A stretch of DNA of 64,000 nucleotides from Streptomyces sp. T39 (GCF_008042045.1 NZ_RDBP01000030.1:1-64000), one strand, 5' to 3'. Counted from the first letter of the stretch, positions 14,767 through 24,103 are shown. Made by a program: numbers and translations. The notes: a model not told the origin generated them from the sequence alone.

Positions 14767-15579
14767 CTACACGATCCGGGCGACGCCGCCCCACTCGATC
14801 CACTCGTCCGTCTGCTGCACGGGGGCGAGGTCGGTGTCCGGACGCCAGGTGGACACCTCCACCAGCCCCGGCTCCAGGATCTCCAGGCCGTCGAAGAAGC
14901 GCGTCACCTCGTGCTCCTCGCGCACCCGGCCCCAGTGGCCGCCCGTCGCCTGCTCCATGAAGTCGGTCACGAAGGCCCTGATCTCGGGCCGGTCGCTGAC
15001 CAGCTGACACACCACCAGGAAGCTGCCCGGGGCGAGGCGTTCGGCCACGCGGCGGACCAGCGCGGCCGGGTCGTCCGCGTCCGGGATGCAGTGCATCACC
15101 GAGACGAACAGGGCGGCGACGGGCCGGCTGAGATCGATCAGCCGCTTCGTCTCCTCGTGACCGAAGACGGCCTCGGTGTCGCGCATGTCGGCCTGGATGA
15201 CCGCCGTGCGCTCGTTCTCGTCGAGCAGCGCCCGCCCGTGCGCGAGGACGATCGGGTCGTTGTCGACGTAGACCACCCGTGAGTCGGGGGCCACGGCCTG
15301 GGCGACCTGGTGCACGTTGTCCTGCGTGGGGAGGCCGGAGCCGTGGTCGATGAACTGGCGTATGCCGTAGTCGGCGGCGAGCATGCGGACCACCCGCCGC
15401 AGGAAGCGGCGGTTGTTCACGGCCAGGACCTTGGTGCTCGGCACCTGCTGGAGCAGCTGCTCGCAGGCTTCACGGTCCGACTGGTAGTTGTCGTCGCCCC
15501 CCAGGAAGTAGTCGTACATGCGTGCCACGCTCGGCACCTTGGTGTCGATGGCGTCGGGGCTCCACGACTCGCGTTGCAT
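14767..15579 (-). CDS. SAM-dependent methyltransferase of the DUF574 family
   Basis: The 270-aa protein has the family start (PSVARMYDYFLGGDDNYQSD) and SAM-fold motifs: IRQFIDHGSGLPTQDNVHQV, VVYVDNDPIVLAHGRALL, AVIQADMRD and ALFVSVMHCIPD. This family is greatly expanded in Streptomyces; substrates are unknown. The C-terminal TDEWIEWGGVARIV is typical. Monocistronic, ended by the strong terminator at 14715-14756. Confidence 0.92.
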   Translation of the reverse strand: MQRESWSPDAIDTKVPSVARMYDYFLGGDDNYQSDREACEQLLQQVPSTKVLAVNNRRFLRRVVRMLAADYGIRQFIDHGSGLPTQDNVHQVAQAVAPDSRVVYVDNDPIVLAHGRALLDENERTAVIQADMRDTEAVFGHEETKRLIDLSRPVAALFVSVMHCIPDADDPAALVRRVAERLAPGSFLVVCQLVSDRPEIRAFVTDFMEQATGGHWGRVREEHEVTRFFDGLEILEPGLVEVSTWRPDTDLAPVQQTDEWIEWGGVARIV

Positions 15580-15914
15580 CCAGTCCTCACCCGCGTCGAT
15601 AAAGATTCGGCCGTTGGGACGAACATGCTAGGGAGCGCGCGGACACCGGTACAGGTGATTGGCCGAGCCCGGGGCCCTGCCGGTCGCCTTTCGGCCACAC
15701 ACTGGCCGATGCGCGCGCGGCGGCCCCGTCCGCGGCCGTGCGCCCCCCCGGCGCCCGGGGTCGTCCGCCGCCGGGCGGTCCCGGGGTGCGGGGCGGAAGC
15801 GGGGGCCGCCGACATGCGGGCAGGTGGGGACCCCGTACACTCGCCGGTGCTCTGACGGCAGGGGGCGATCCCCGTGCCGTCGGGCGAACCCTGCAACCGA
15901 CGAAAGGACCGACA

Positions 15915-16073
15915 GTGAGCTCCGCCGACAGGGCTGACGCACCGATCTACGACGGCCTGGTCGAGGAACGCGGCGACGTCCCCGCCGATGTCCGGCGCAC
16001 CGCGGAGGAAACCCTTCGCGAGGTGGGCCGCACGCTCGACTTCGACCTCCAGGGCGCGGGCGTGCTGCGCTGA
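15915..16073 (+). CDS. 52-aa acidic small protein, unknown function
   Basis: The protein reads VSSADRADAPIYDGLVEERG and continues with DVPADVRRTAEETLREVGRT and LDFDLQGAGVLR. It is acidic, probably two helices, without cysteine or signal. AAAGGA eight bases before the GTG supports translation. It resembles the small conserved hypothetical proteins of streptomycetes but I cannot name a family. It lies alone, divergent from the DUF574 methyltransferase gene and upstream of the GGDEF-EAL fusion gene. Confidence 0.6.
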   Translation: MSSADRADAPIYDGLVEERGDVPADVRRTAEETLREVGRTLDFDLQGAGVLR

Positions 16074-16226
16074 CGCCGCCCCGGCGCCCGACTGCCCGAA
16101 CCGGGTCCTTTCGGTCACTCTGCCCCGCCTTGCCCTGCTTTGGCGGGAGGCGCAGAGTGTACATAAAGGACCGAATCGTCACGGAATCGGGCATTCACTG
16201 GCGTCGAGACGCACCGGGCGGGCACT

Positions 16227-19200
16227 GTGCAGCAGCCTCCAACGCGCGACAAGCCGCCCGGCCCCGGTCCTGCGAACCGCCCTGCCCTCCGCACGGGCAG
16301 CGACGATCCGCCCGCCGCCCACCGGCGGATGATGCTGATCTACGTCCTGTGCGTCATCCCGCCGACCATCGTGTACCTGGCGGTCCCCGAGCGGCACACC
16401 GTGGCCTGGGCGGCCATCGGTCTCGGCAGCGTCGTCGCCATCCTCGCGGGCATCCATGTCAACCGGCCCGCACGGCGCTGGCCCTGGCTGCTCCTGGCGG
16501 CCGCCAACTTCACCTTCACCGCCGGTGACACCTCGTACAACATCCTGGAGACGTTCACCCACCAGGAGAACCCGTTCCCCTCCGTCGCCGACCTGCTCTA
16601 CCTGATCACCTATCCCCTCTTCGCCGCGGGGATCTTCGGCTTCATCCGGTTCCGCTGCGTCTCGCGCGACATCGCCAGCCTCCTCGACGCCCTGCTGCTC
16701 ACCAGCGGCCTCGCACTGCTCTCCTGGGTCCACCTGATCCACCCGCTGTCCGAGGACAGCTCGATGAGCTGGTACGAGAAGGCGATCACCATCGCCTATC
16801 CGCTCGGCGACGTCCTCATCCTCGCCATGCTCGTACGCCTGCTCACCCTCGGCGGGATGCGCGACAGATCCGTCCAGCTGCTCACCCTCGGCACCATCGG
16901 AATCCTCGCCAACGACGTCGTCTACGGCCTCCTCCAGCTGGAGGGCACCTGGCGGGTGGGCACCTGGATGGACCTCGGCTGGGTGGTCTTCTTCACCGCC
17001 TGGGGCCTCGCCGCCCTGCACCCGTCGATGGTCAGACTCACCGAGCGGGCGCCCGAGCAGCCGCCGGGCATCGCCCACCGCAGGCTCGCCGTCCTGGCCG
17101 CCGCCTCCCTCGTCGCCCCCGCGATGCTGCTCTTCCAGTCGCTGCGGGGCAATGCTCAGGACACGGCCGTCACCGCCGCGTTCTCCGCCGTGATGTTCCT
17201 GCTGGTGCTGGCCCGGCTGTGGGGACTCGTCACCGACCACCGCAAGGCCGTCACCCGGGAGCGCGGGCTGCGGGTCGCGGCCGCGTCGCTCGTGGGGGCC
17301 GTCACACCCGAGGACGTCGCACGCTCGGTGCACGCCGCCATCGGCGCCCTGTTCACCCGGCCCGTCGAGCACAAGGCGCTGCTCCTCGTCGACGTCGGCG
17401 GGCGCCTGAGCCCGGTCCCCGCCGAGGACGGCACCTGGCACCGGCATCTGCCGCGCGCCGGGGAGGAGGGCGCCGACGGGGACGGGAAGCCGCCGGCCCT
17501 GCCGGCCCGGGGGACGAGGCTCGTCGCCGTCGACGAGCTGGGTCCGGAGATCGCGGCCGCCGCGGCGCCGCTGCGCACCGGGCTGCTGTGCCCGCTCGTG
17601 GTCGAGTCGTCCGACTCGCGGTCCGACGTCACCGGCGCCCTCCTGCTCGCCGCCTCGGAAGAGGTCGGGGACCTCGCCGGAGCCGTCGAGTCCCTCGCCT
17701 CCCAGGCCGCCCTCGCCCTGGAACGCGTCGGGCTCAGCGAGGAGATCAACCGGCGCAAGAGCGAGGCGTACTTCCGCACCCTGGTGCACAACACCTCGGA
17801 CGCCATCCTCATCCTGGACGACGACAACACCGTCCGGTACGCGAGCCCCTCCGCAGACGGCATGTTCGGCGGCACCTCCTTCGACGCCACACCGCTGACC
17901 CGGCTCGTCGAAGCCCGCGACCGCGAGCGTGCCCTGCGGACCCTCGCCCGGGCCCGCCAGGCGGACGCCCCCGACCTCCACGACGACTGGCGCGTGCTGC
18001 GCAACGACGGCTCCGGGGTCGACGTCGAGGTCCGGTGCAGCAACCTCCGTCACGAGCAGACCGTGCACGGCATCGTGCTCACCCTGCGCGACGTGACCGA
18101 GCAGCGGCAGCTGGAACGCGAGCTGACCCACCGTGCCTTCCACGACGCGCTCACCGGCCTGCCCAACCGCCTCCTGCTGCTGGAGCGGATCGAACGGGCC
18201 CTGCTGCGCGGCCAGCGCAACGCCACCCTGACCTGTGTCCTCTTCGTCGACCTCGACGACTTCAAGGTCGTCAACGACATGATGGGACACTCCGTCGGCG
18301 ACGAACTCCTGGTCGCCGTCGCCCGGCGGCTCACCGGCACCCTCCGGCTCAGCGACACGGCCGCCCGGCTGGGCGGCGACGAGTTCGCCGTGCTCATGGA
18401 AGGAGTGAAGGAGCCGTACGACGCCGAGGTGCTCGCCGCACAGGTCGTCCACGCCCTCGGGCGCCCGTTCCGGCTCGGCAACGGCTCGCACAGCGTCTCG
18501 GCCTGCGTCGGTGTCGCCACCGCGGCGGACGGGGCGCAGGCGGAGGAGCTGCTGCGCAACGCCGACCTCGCCCTGTACGCGGCGAAGACCGCAGGCAAAC
18601 GGCAGTGGCGCCGCTACCGCCCCGACCTCCACACCGGCATGGTGGAACGCCACGAGCTGCAGGCCAGCATGGACACGGCGATCAGCGAGGAGTCGTTCGC
18701 CCTGCGCTACCAGCCGATCGTCGAACTGGCCGGAGGCACCGTCGCCGGATTCGAGGCGCTCGTCCGCTGGCCGCACCGCAGGCGGGGACTGGTGCCGCCC
18801 GCCCAGTTCATCTCCCTGGCCGAGGAGACGGGTCACATCACCCCGCTCGGCGCCTGGGTGCTGGAGCGCGCCGCCACCGAGGTCGCCCGGTGGCAGCGGG
18901 CGCGCCCCGGCTCCGCGCCCTTGTACCTCAACGTCAACGTCTCCCCGCGGCAGTTCGCCGACCCCGGGTTCGTCGACGGCGTGCGGCGCGTCCTGGAGAC
19001 CTCCGGCCTCGCTCCCGGGTCGCTGGTGCTGGAGCTCACGGAGTCGGTCCTGGTGCGCAACGAGCAGATCCGGGCCGCGATGCAGGTCCTCAAGAGTCTC
19101 GGGGTGCAGCTCGCCATCGACGACTTCGGCACCGGGTTCTCGTCGCTGAGCTATCTGCGCGAGTTCCCCATCGACGTCCTGAAGGTCGACAAGTCCTTCA

Positions 19201-20774
19201 TCGACGACATCGTCACCGACGGCCAGCAGGTCGCCCTGGTCGAGGGCATCGTCCGCATCGCCGACGTGCTCGGGCTGCAGGTCATCGCCGAGGGCATCGA
19301 GAACGGCGGCCAGCGGGACCTGCTGTCCGCCATGGGCTGCCGCTTCGGACAGGGCTTCCTCTTCGCGCACCCCATGACCGCCACCGAGGCCCAGCGCTTC
19401 CTGGACGAGGGGCACACCTGGCAGTCCGCGCGGGTCGCCGGCCGCCAGGGCCACCGGGGCCGCGGCCGCCGGCCCGCCGGCAGCGGCGTGCGCAGCGAAC
19501 AGCGCTGGCGCGACCTGGCCAGGCTCCAGCAGTCCAGCCGGATGTGCGACGCGGTGATCGACGAGGTGCGGGGCCGGCGCATCCGCAGCGAGGGGCAGTG
19601 GCTGATCGACTTCGCCTCGTGCAACTACCTCGGGCTCGACCTGGACCCCGAGATCATGGACGCGGTCGAACCGCAGATCCGGCGCTGGGGCACCCACCCG
19701 AGCTGGTCCCGCCTGATCGGCAACCCCCGTCTCTACCCCGAGATCGAGGAGCGGCTCACCGGCCTGCTCGGCGCGCCCGACACCCTGCTGCTGCCGACGA
19801 TCACCCTCATCCACGCGTCCGTCATCCCCGTCCTCGCGGGCCGCGGCCAGGTGTTCGTCGACGCCAGGGCCCACCGGACCATGTACGACGGCTGCCTGGT
19901 GGCCCGTGGCCAGGGCGCGTCCGTCATGCGCTTCCACGCCGAACGGCCAGAGGAACTGCGGCAGTTGCTCGCCGAGGCGCCACGCGGCGTCCCGCTGCTC
20001 GTCTGCATCGACGGCGTCAACAGCATGACCGGCAACCTCCCCGACCTCCAGGCGCTGGCCCGCATCTGCCGCGAACGCGACGCACTGCTGTACATCGACG
20101 ACGCGCACGGCTTCGGGGTGATCGGCGAGCGGGACGCCGAGGAGACGTCCCCCTACGGCGCGAGGGGCAACAGCATCGTGCGGCATCTGGGCATGTCCTA
20201 CGAGAACGTGATCCTGGTCGCCGGCTTCTCCAAGGCGTACTCCTCGCTGCTGGCGTTCCTGACCGCCCCGCCGGCGCTCAAGGCCCATCTCAAGGTGGCG
20301 GCCGCGCCCTATCTGTACTCCGGACCCTCGCCCACCGCGTCCCTCGCGACCGCGCTCGCCGGCCTGCAGGTCAACGACCGGCGCGGCGACGAACTCCGCT
20401 CCGACCTCTACCGCAAGACCGCCCGGGTGCTGGACCACGTACGCGGGCTGGGCCTCGCCACCCCGAACACGGACGGACTGCCGATCATCGAGCTCCCCCT
20501 CGGCGACGACAGCGACCTCGACGCCGTCGGCGACTTCCTGTGGCACCGCGGCATCTACGTCACCCTCGCCGCCTATCCGCTGGTACCGCACGACCAGGTG
20601 GGCTTCCGCATCCAGATGACGGCCCTGAACACCGACGAGGAGATCGACGAACTGAACGAGGTGCTCACGGCGCTGACCGACCGTTTCCCGCTCAAACGGC
20701 TCTCCGGCCCCCACGGCGAGCCCCTGGCACCGGTACGGGCCGAACGCTCCGTGGCCCGCCGGCACCTGCCGTGA
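16227..20774 (+). CDS. Membrane PAS-GGDEF-EAL protein fused to a PLP-dependent acyltransferase-type enzyme
   Basis: This is one uninterrupted 1515-aa reading frame. Residues about 35-340 hold roughly ten membrane helices; a GAF-like region and a PAS domain (about 510-620) follow. The GGDEF domain keeps its signature (RLGGDEFAVLMEG, about 710) and the EAL domain keeps FEALVRW (about 840), DDFGTGFSSLSYL and DVLKVDKSFID, so both c-di-GMP synthesis and breakdown look possible. From about 1120 to the end is an alpha-oxoamine-synthase-like PLP domain: IDFASCNYLGL, LYIDDAHGFGVIGE and the PLP lysine in AGFSKAYSS (about 1335). KBL, serine palmitoyltransferase and the autoinducer synthase CqsA belong to this superfamily. 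GTG 16227 lacks a clear ribosome site; ATG 16330 is an alternative. The stop overlaps the next gene (GTGA). Confidence 0.9.
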   Translation: MQQPPTRDKPPGPGPANRPALRTGSDDPPAAHRRMMLIYVLCVIPPTIVYLAVPERHTVAWAAIGLGSVVAILAGIHVNRPARRWPWLLLAAANFTFTAGDTSYNILETFTHQENPFPSVADLLYLITYPLFAAGIFGFIRFRCVSRDIASLLDALLLTSGLALLSWVHLIHPLSEDSSMSWYEKAITIAYPLGDVLILAMLVRLLTLGGMRDRSVQLLTLGTIGILANDVVYGLLQLEGTWRVGTWMDLGWVVFFTAWGLAALHPSMVRLTERAPEQPPGIAHRRLAVLAAASLVAPAMLLFQSLRGNAQDTAVTAAFSAVMFLLVLARLWGLVTDHRKAVTRERGLRVAAASLVGAVTPEDVARSVHAAIGALFTRPVEHKALLLVDVGGRLSPVPAEDGTWHRHLPRAGEEGADGDGKPPALPARGTRLVAVDELGPEIAAAAAPLRTGLLCPLVVESSDSRSDVTGALLLAASEEVGDLAGAVESLASQAALALERVGLSEEINRRKSEAYFRTLVHNTSDAILILDDDNTVRYASPSADGMFGGTSFDATPLTRLVEARDRERALRTLARARQADAPDLHDDWRVLRNDGSGVDVEVRCSNLRHEQTVHGIVLTLRDVTEQRQLERELTHRAFHDALTGLPNRLLLLERIERALLRGQRNATLTCVLFVDLDDFKVVNDMMGHSVGDELLVAVARRLTGTLRLSDTAARLGGDEFAVLMEGVKEPYDAEVLAAQVVHALGRPFRLGNGSHSVSACVGVATAADGAQAEELLRNADLALYAAKTAGKRQWRRYRPDLHTGMVERHELQASMDTAISEESFALRYQPIVELAGGTVAGFEALVRWPHRRRGLVPPAQFISLAEETGHITPLGAWVLERAATEVARWQRARPGSAPLYLNVNVSPRQFADPGFVDGVRRVLETSGLAPGSLVLELTESVLVRNEQIRAAMQVLKSLGVQLAIDDFGTGFSSLSYLREFPIDVLKVDKSFIDDIVTDGQQVALVEGIVRIADVLGLQVIAEGIENGGQRDLLSAMGCRFGQGFLFAHPMTATEAQRFLDEGHTWQSARVAGRQGHRGRGRRPAGSGVRSEQRWRDLARLQQSSRMCDAVIDEVRGRRIRSEGQWLIDFASCNYLGLDLDPEIMDAVEPQIRRWGTHPSWSRLIGNPRLYPEIEERLTGLLGAPDTLLLPTITLIHASVIPVLAGRGQVFVDARAHRTMYDGCLVARGQGASVMRFHAERPEELRQLLAEAPRGVPLLVCIDGVNSMTGNLPDLQALARICRERDALLYIDDAHGFGVIGERDAEETSPYGARGNSIVRHLGMSYENVILVAGFSKAYSSLLAFLTAPPALKAHLKVAAAPYLYSGPSPTASLATALAGLQVNDRRGDELRSDLYRKTARVLDHVRGLGLATPNTDGLPIIELPLGDDSDLDAVGDFLWHRGIYVTLAAYPLVPHDQVGFRIQMTALNTDEEIDELNEVLTALTDRFPLKRLSGPHGEPLAPVRAERSVARRHLP

Positions 20775-21580
20775 GCGGCCCCGGACCGGAGCCCCCGGGC
20801 GGCCGCGCGCCGCCCGTCGCCGCGCGGCGCAACACCGACGCCGACTGGGACCGCTGGCCCGTGCACGACTACCTGCGGGAGAACTACCGCGCACTGCACC
20901 CGTGCGACGCGGCCGTCATCCGCCATCACGCCGCGTTCTACCGCACCCTGCCCCCCGGTTCCGTCGCCGCCTCGGTCGAGTGCGGCGCCGGGCCCAACCT
21001 CTATCCGCTGATGTCGGCCGCCGCGGCCTGCCGCCGCATCGACGCCCTGGAACCGGGCGCGGCCGGACGGGCGTACCTCCGCTCCCAGCTCTCCGGACAG
21101 GCCGACGCGAGCTGGGAGCCCTTCTACGCGCTGTGCCGCGAGCACGACCCCGCCCTGCCGCCCCGGCTCGACCAGGCGCTGGCCCGGGTGCGGGTGGTGG
21201 CGGGAGACCTGTCGGGCGCGCCGGAGGGCGCCTACGGCCTCGCGTCCATGACGTTCGTCGCCGAGAGCGTCACCGAGAGCGGCGAGGAATTCGCCCGCCT
21301 GTGCCGTGACTTCGTCCGCCAGGTCCACCCCGGCGGGCTGCTCGTCGCCGCCTTCATGGCCGGGATGCCGAGCTACCGGATCGGCACCGGCCCCGTCTGG
21401 CCCGCCTTCCCGGTCGACGCCGCCGCCGTGCGCGACGCCTTCGCCCCCCACACCGAACGGCTGCGCCTCACCCGGGTCCCCAAGGACCCCACCCTGCCCG
21501 AGTACGGGGACGACGGGATGGTCCTGCTGCGTGCGGTGCGCCGCGGCCGGCCCGGGCCTCAGCCCAGCAGCTCGCGGTAG
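20771..21580 (+). CDS. Class I SAM-dependent methyltransferase, coupled to the fusion gene
   Basis: The 269-aa protein starts with GTG inside the stop codon of the upstream fusion gene. SAM-fold motifs are VAASVECGAGPNLYPLMSAA, CRRIDALEPGAAGRAYL, YGLASMTFVAESVTES and QVHPGGLLVAAFMAGM. The opening RRNTDADWDRWPVHDYLREN and FYRTLPPG resemble the SCO2525-type and NNMT-like methyltransferases of actinobacteria (recalled, not searched). Coupling to a PLP enzyme suggests it methylates that enzyme's amino-ketone product (inference). The last 22 bases overlap the convergent glycosyltransferase gene. Confidence 0.87.
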   Translation: MSGPGPEPPGGRAPPVAARRNTDADWDRWPVHDYLRENYRALHPCDAAVIRHHAAFYRTLPPGSVAASVECGAGPNLYPLMSAAAACRRIDALEPGAAGRAYLRSQLSGQADASWEPFYALCREHDPALPPRLDQALARVRVVAGDLSGAPEGAYGLASMTFVAESVTESGEEFARLCRDFVRQVHPGGLLVAAFMAGMPSYRIGTGPVWPAFPVDAAAVRDAFAPHTERLRLTRVPKDPTLPEYGDDGMVLLRAVRRGRPGPQPSSSR

Positions 21581-22647
21581 AGGCGCGTGTACGCGGCGGC
21601 ACACCGGTCGGAGCCGAAACGGCCGGCGACCGTGGTGCGCCCCCGTTCCGCGATCCGGTCCCACCACCAGGGACGGTCCAGCAGCTGACGCAGCAGATGA
21701 CCGGTGTGGTGGGGGTCGGCCGCCGGGGTGCGCAGCACCGTGTCGCTCAGCCCGGCGAACTGCGGCAGATCGCTGAGGATCACCGGCCGGCCCGTCGCCA
21801 GCGCCCGCAGCACCATCGGCGGCACGTCCGCCCGCCCCGTCATCCGCCGCGGCACGTACAGCAGCACGTCCGCCGCGGCGAGCAGCCCGGGGAGGTCCCC
21901 GATGCACCGCAGGACCTCCATGTCCAGCAGCCCCTCCCGGGCCGCGATGCCGCGCAGCAGGTCCTCGGGCTGCCGGCCGCCCGGACCGTCCCCCGTGAGC
22001 GCGAGCACCAGCTGGAACTGGGCGCCCGCCCGCGCCGCGACCCCGGCGGACAGCATGGCCTCCTCCGTGCCGCCGTCGCCGATCGCGAGGACCATGGGCG
22101 GCGTGCGGTCCTGCCGCCGCCGCAGCGGCCACAGGTCGAGCCGGATCGAGGGGTTCACCACCCGCACGTCGCCGAAGCCGGCCGCCGTCAACTGCCGGGC
22201 GGTCGCGTCCGACAGGGCGACCGTCCTCCCCAGCGGCCGGCAGCCGGCGAGATCGGCGGGCTCCACCGCGGCGGGGACGGTGTGCAGCACCGGGCGGCGG
22301 CCCGCCACCCGGGGCCACGTCCGGGAGAAGGCGGCGAAGCCGGGGCCGACGGGCAGCACGGCGTGCACCAGATCGGTGCGCCGGGCCGCCAGCAGGGCCG
22401 CGGCGAGGATCTGGAGCCGGACCGAGGCGGACGGTGTGCCCTCGCGGCTGACCACGGACACGCTCTGTCCGCCGGGTGCGTCGTCCGCCCGCCGGGGCCT
22501 GCCCCACCAGCGGCGGAACCACGCGTACTCGATGTGCGGCACGGTGCAGAGCAGTTCGCGTGCGAGATCGGTGCCGGGGCTCTCCGGGCCGTCCAGAGGC
22601 GTTCCGGTCAGCAGCAGCACCCGGGCGGCGGCACGGTCAACGGACAT
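21559..22647 (-). CDS. GT4-like (GT-B fold) glycosyltransferase
   Basis: The 362-aa protein has a GT-B pattern: N-terminal RVLLLTGTPLDGPESPGTDL, then a C-terminal nucleotide-sugar domain with PPMVLAIGDGG, EVLRCIGDLPGLLAAADVLL and VPPMVLRALATGRPVILSDL, ending in TVAGRFGSDRCAAAYTRLYR. No signal peptide. It should transfer a sugar at the cytoplasmic side; donor and acceptor are unknown. ATG at 22647 follows GGGGTGGG and lies within the 3' end of the open frame 22637-23092. Converges with the methyltransferase gene. Confidence 0.87.
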   Translation of the reverse strand: MSVDRAAARVLLLTGTPLDGPESPGTDLARELLCTVPHIEYAWFRRWWGRPRRADDAPGGQSVSVVSREGTPSASVRLQILAAALLAARRTDLVHAVLPVGPGFAAFSRTWPRVAGRRPVLHTVPAAVEPADLAGCRPLGRTVALSDATARQLTAAGFGDVRVVNPSIRLDLWPLRRRQDRTPPMVLAIGDGGTEEAMLSAGVAARAGAQFQLVLALTGDGPGGRQPEDLLRGIAAREGLLDMEVLRCIGDLPGLLAAADVLLYVPRRMTGRADVPPMVLRALATGRPVILSDLPQFAGLSDTVLRTPAADPHHTGHLLRQLLDRPWWWDRIAERGRTTVAGRFGSDRCAAAYTRLYRELLG

Positions 22648-23092
22648 GCGGCCCACCCCGCCGGTGCGCGGGACCTGACGGTCCGGTGGGTCGTGCCGGC
22701 CCCGCGCATCGCCGCGGACCGCGGTCGTCGCCGGTGCGGCGGTGGTGCCGGGTGGTGCGGGGGCCGTGCCCGCCGTAGGCCGGGGCGTACAGGCGGGTCG
22801 TGCGGCCCGGGGCAGGGTCTGGACAGCCGTCCGAGTCGTCGGACCCGCGCCCTGCGGCGGAGCGCGCGGCGACCGAACGGGAGCGCCTGCGCCGTGCCGT
22901 CGCGCACCGGCCGCGGGCGGCGGGGCGCCGGTCCGGCGCGGCGTGGGGCGGGCGGTCGGTGGCCCGCCGTGCGGGATGCGTCCCCGCCGGCCGGCGCGTG
23001 GCGAGGGCAGGATGCGCGGGCCAGTCGGACACCCGGCGCAGCGGGTGCGGGACCGGCGGCGCCGCAAGGCGGCTGACCTGCTGTGAAGGCAT
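22637..23092 (-). CDS. Possible Arg/Pro-rich 151-aa protein upstream of the glycosyltransferase
   Basis: The frame has ATG at 23092 with AAGAGG five bases upstream, a good promoter at 23175-23204, and codons that nearly all end in G or C. Its end overlaps the glycosyltransferase start by about ten bases. Against it, the sequence (MPSQQVSRLAAPPVPHPLRR, then many Arg, Pro, Ala and His) shows no domain or hydrophobic core and could be a long leader with chance coding bias. If real, it would be a disordered basic protein translated just ahead of the glycosyltransferase. Confidence 0.35.
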   Translation of the reverse strand: MPSQQVSRLAAPPVPHPLRRVSDWPAHPALATRRPAGTHPARRATDRPPHAAPDRRPAARGRCATARRRRSRSVAARSAAGRGSDDSDGCPDPAPGRTTRLYAPAYGGHGPRTTRHHRRTGDDRGPRRCAGPARPTGPSGPAHRRGGPHVR

Positions 23093-23174
23093 CCGAACCT
23101 CTTCCCGTACCGCTCGCTGATCCGTACCGGGCCCGAGCAGGAAGGGCCGCGTACGGCACAGAAGCCTGTGATTC

Positions 23175-23204
23175 AGCCTAAACCCATAGTTTTCCGGGCG
23201 TCAA
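23175..23204 (-). promoter_or_regulatory. Vegetative-type promoter reading toward the GT4-like gene
   Basis: On the minus strand TTGACG (23204-23199) is separated by 18 bases from TAGGCT (23180-23175), a good match to the principal (HrdB-type) consensus. Transcription would start near 23168, about 75 bases before the ATG at 23092 and 520 bases before the glycosyltransferase start. Confidence 0.6.
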
Positions 23205-23245
23205 TGATGCCGCTTTCCCCGGGAACCCGGGGGCGACCGCGGCGC

Positions 23246-24103
23246 TCACACCCTGTCGCCGGACGTCGGCACGGTGCCGTCGCCGTGCGGCGCGCTCCGG
23301 CCGGGAAAGCGCCCGGGCCGGGCCGGCAGCAGCCGCAGCAGGCGCGGCAGCCCGCTCCGGGGACGTTCGCGCAGCATCGTGCGCAGGATCCGCGTGCCGT
23401 CGCGGAAGGTCGCGGCCCGCAACGCCTCCGGGGGACGGGCGTGTTCCATCCCCGGTACCTCCGTGACCCGCAGCCCGTAGTGAAGCGCGTGGACGACCAT
23501 CTCCGCACCCAGCTCCACGCCGTCCGGCCGCAGGTCGAGCACCGGGACGAACTCGCGCCGGAAGGCGCAGAAGCCGTACCACAGATCGGTCAGCCGCTGG
23601 CCGTACAGCCGGCGCGCCACGAACAGCAGCAGCACGTGCCCGGCCCTGCGGACCAGCGGATAGCCCGCGCTGCACCCGCCGGCGATGAAACGCGAGCCCT
23701 TGACGAAGTCGTAACCGCTGTCCAGATAGTGCACGTAGTGCGGGATCTCCTTCGGCGACATGCTCCCGTCGGACGCGATGAGCACCAACCGCTCGCCGCA
23801 GGCGGCGAGCATCCCCGCGTGCGGCACGTCGCCCTTCCGCGCCCCCGGCTGCTCGACCCTGCGCACGGACGCCGCGACCGCCGCGGGCACCCGGACGCGG
23901 TCCAGCGCACGCGCGTCTCCGACCAGGACGATCTCCTCGACGCAGTCCGGCACTTGTCCCAGGAGCCAGGCCGCCCCGCGGGCGTCGCCCCGCACCGGGA
24001 CGACGAGGGAGACCGAAGGGCGCGACGGAGCGGGGACCGGGGCTGCGGTCGCGGCCGGGTCGGGGGCGCGGTCCGTGGCCCGGCGCAGCGGATGACTGAC
24101 CAA
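23246..24103 (-). CDS. Family 2 (GT-A fold) glycosyltransferase
   Basis: The protein is about 285 aa. It has the GT2 opening SVSLVVPVRGDARGAAWLLG, the metal-binding region VLIASDGSMSPKEIPHYVHY, then YDFVKGSRFIAGGCSAGYPL and DLWYGFCAFRREFVPVLDL, like dolichyl-phosphate-mannose-synthase-type enzymes. The usual DAD/DGD acid motif is represented by ASDGS. It would use a nucleotide sugar at the inner membrane face. Translation most likely starts at TTG 24103, which has GGAGG eight bases upstream; a GTG further upstream is in frame. The C-terminal 40 residues are basic (LLPARPGRFPGRSAPHGD). Confidence 0.85.
   Translation of the reverse strand: MVSHPLRRATDRAPDPAATAAPVPAPSRPSVSLVVPVRGDARGAAWLLGQVPDCVEEIVLVGDARALDRVRVPAAVAASVRRVEQPGARKGDVPHAGMLAACGERLVLIASDGSMSPKEIPHYVHYLDSGYDFVKGSRFIAGGCSAGYPLVRRAGHVLLLFVARRLYGQRLTDLWYGFCAFRREFVPVLDLRPDGVELGAEMVVHALHYGLRVTEVPGMEHARPPEALRAATFRDGTRILRTMLRERPRSGLPRLLRLLPARPGRFPGRSAPHGDGTVPTSGDRV

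Noticed and set aside
16179-20894. Very long antisense open frame (about 1570 codons) opposite the GGDEF-EAL fusion gene
   Set aside because: It mirrors the codon bias of the sense gene, contains no recognisable domain and has no ribosome site. High-GC DNA commonly lacks stops in such frames.
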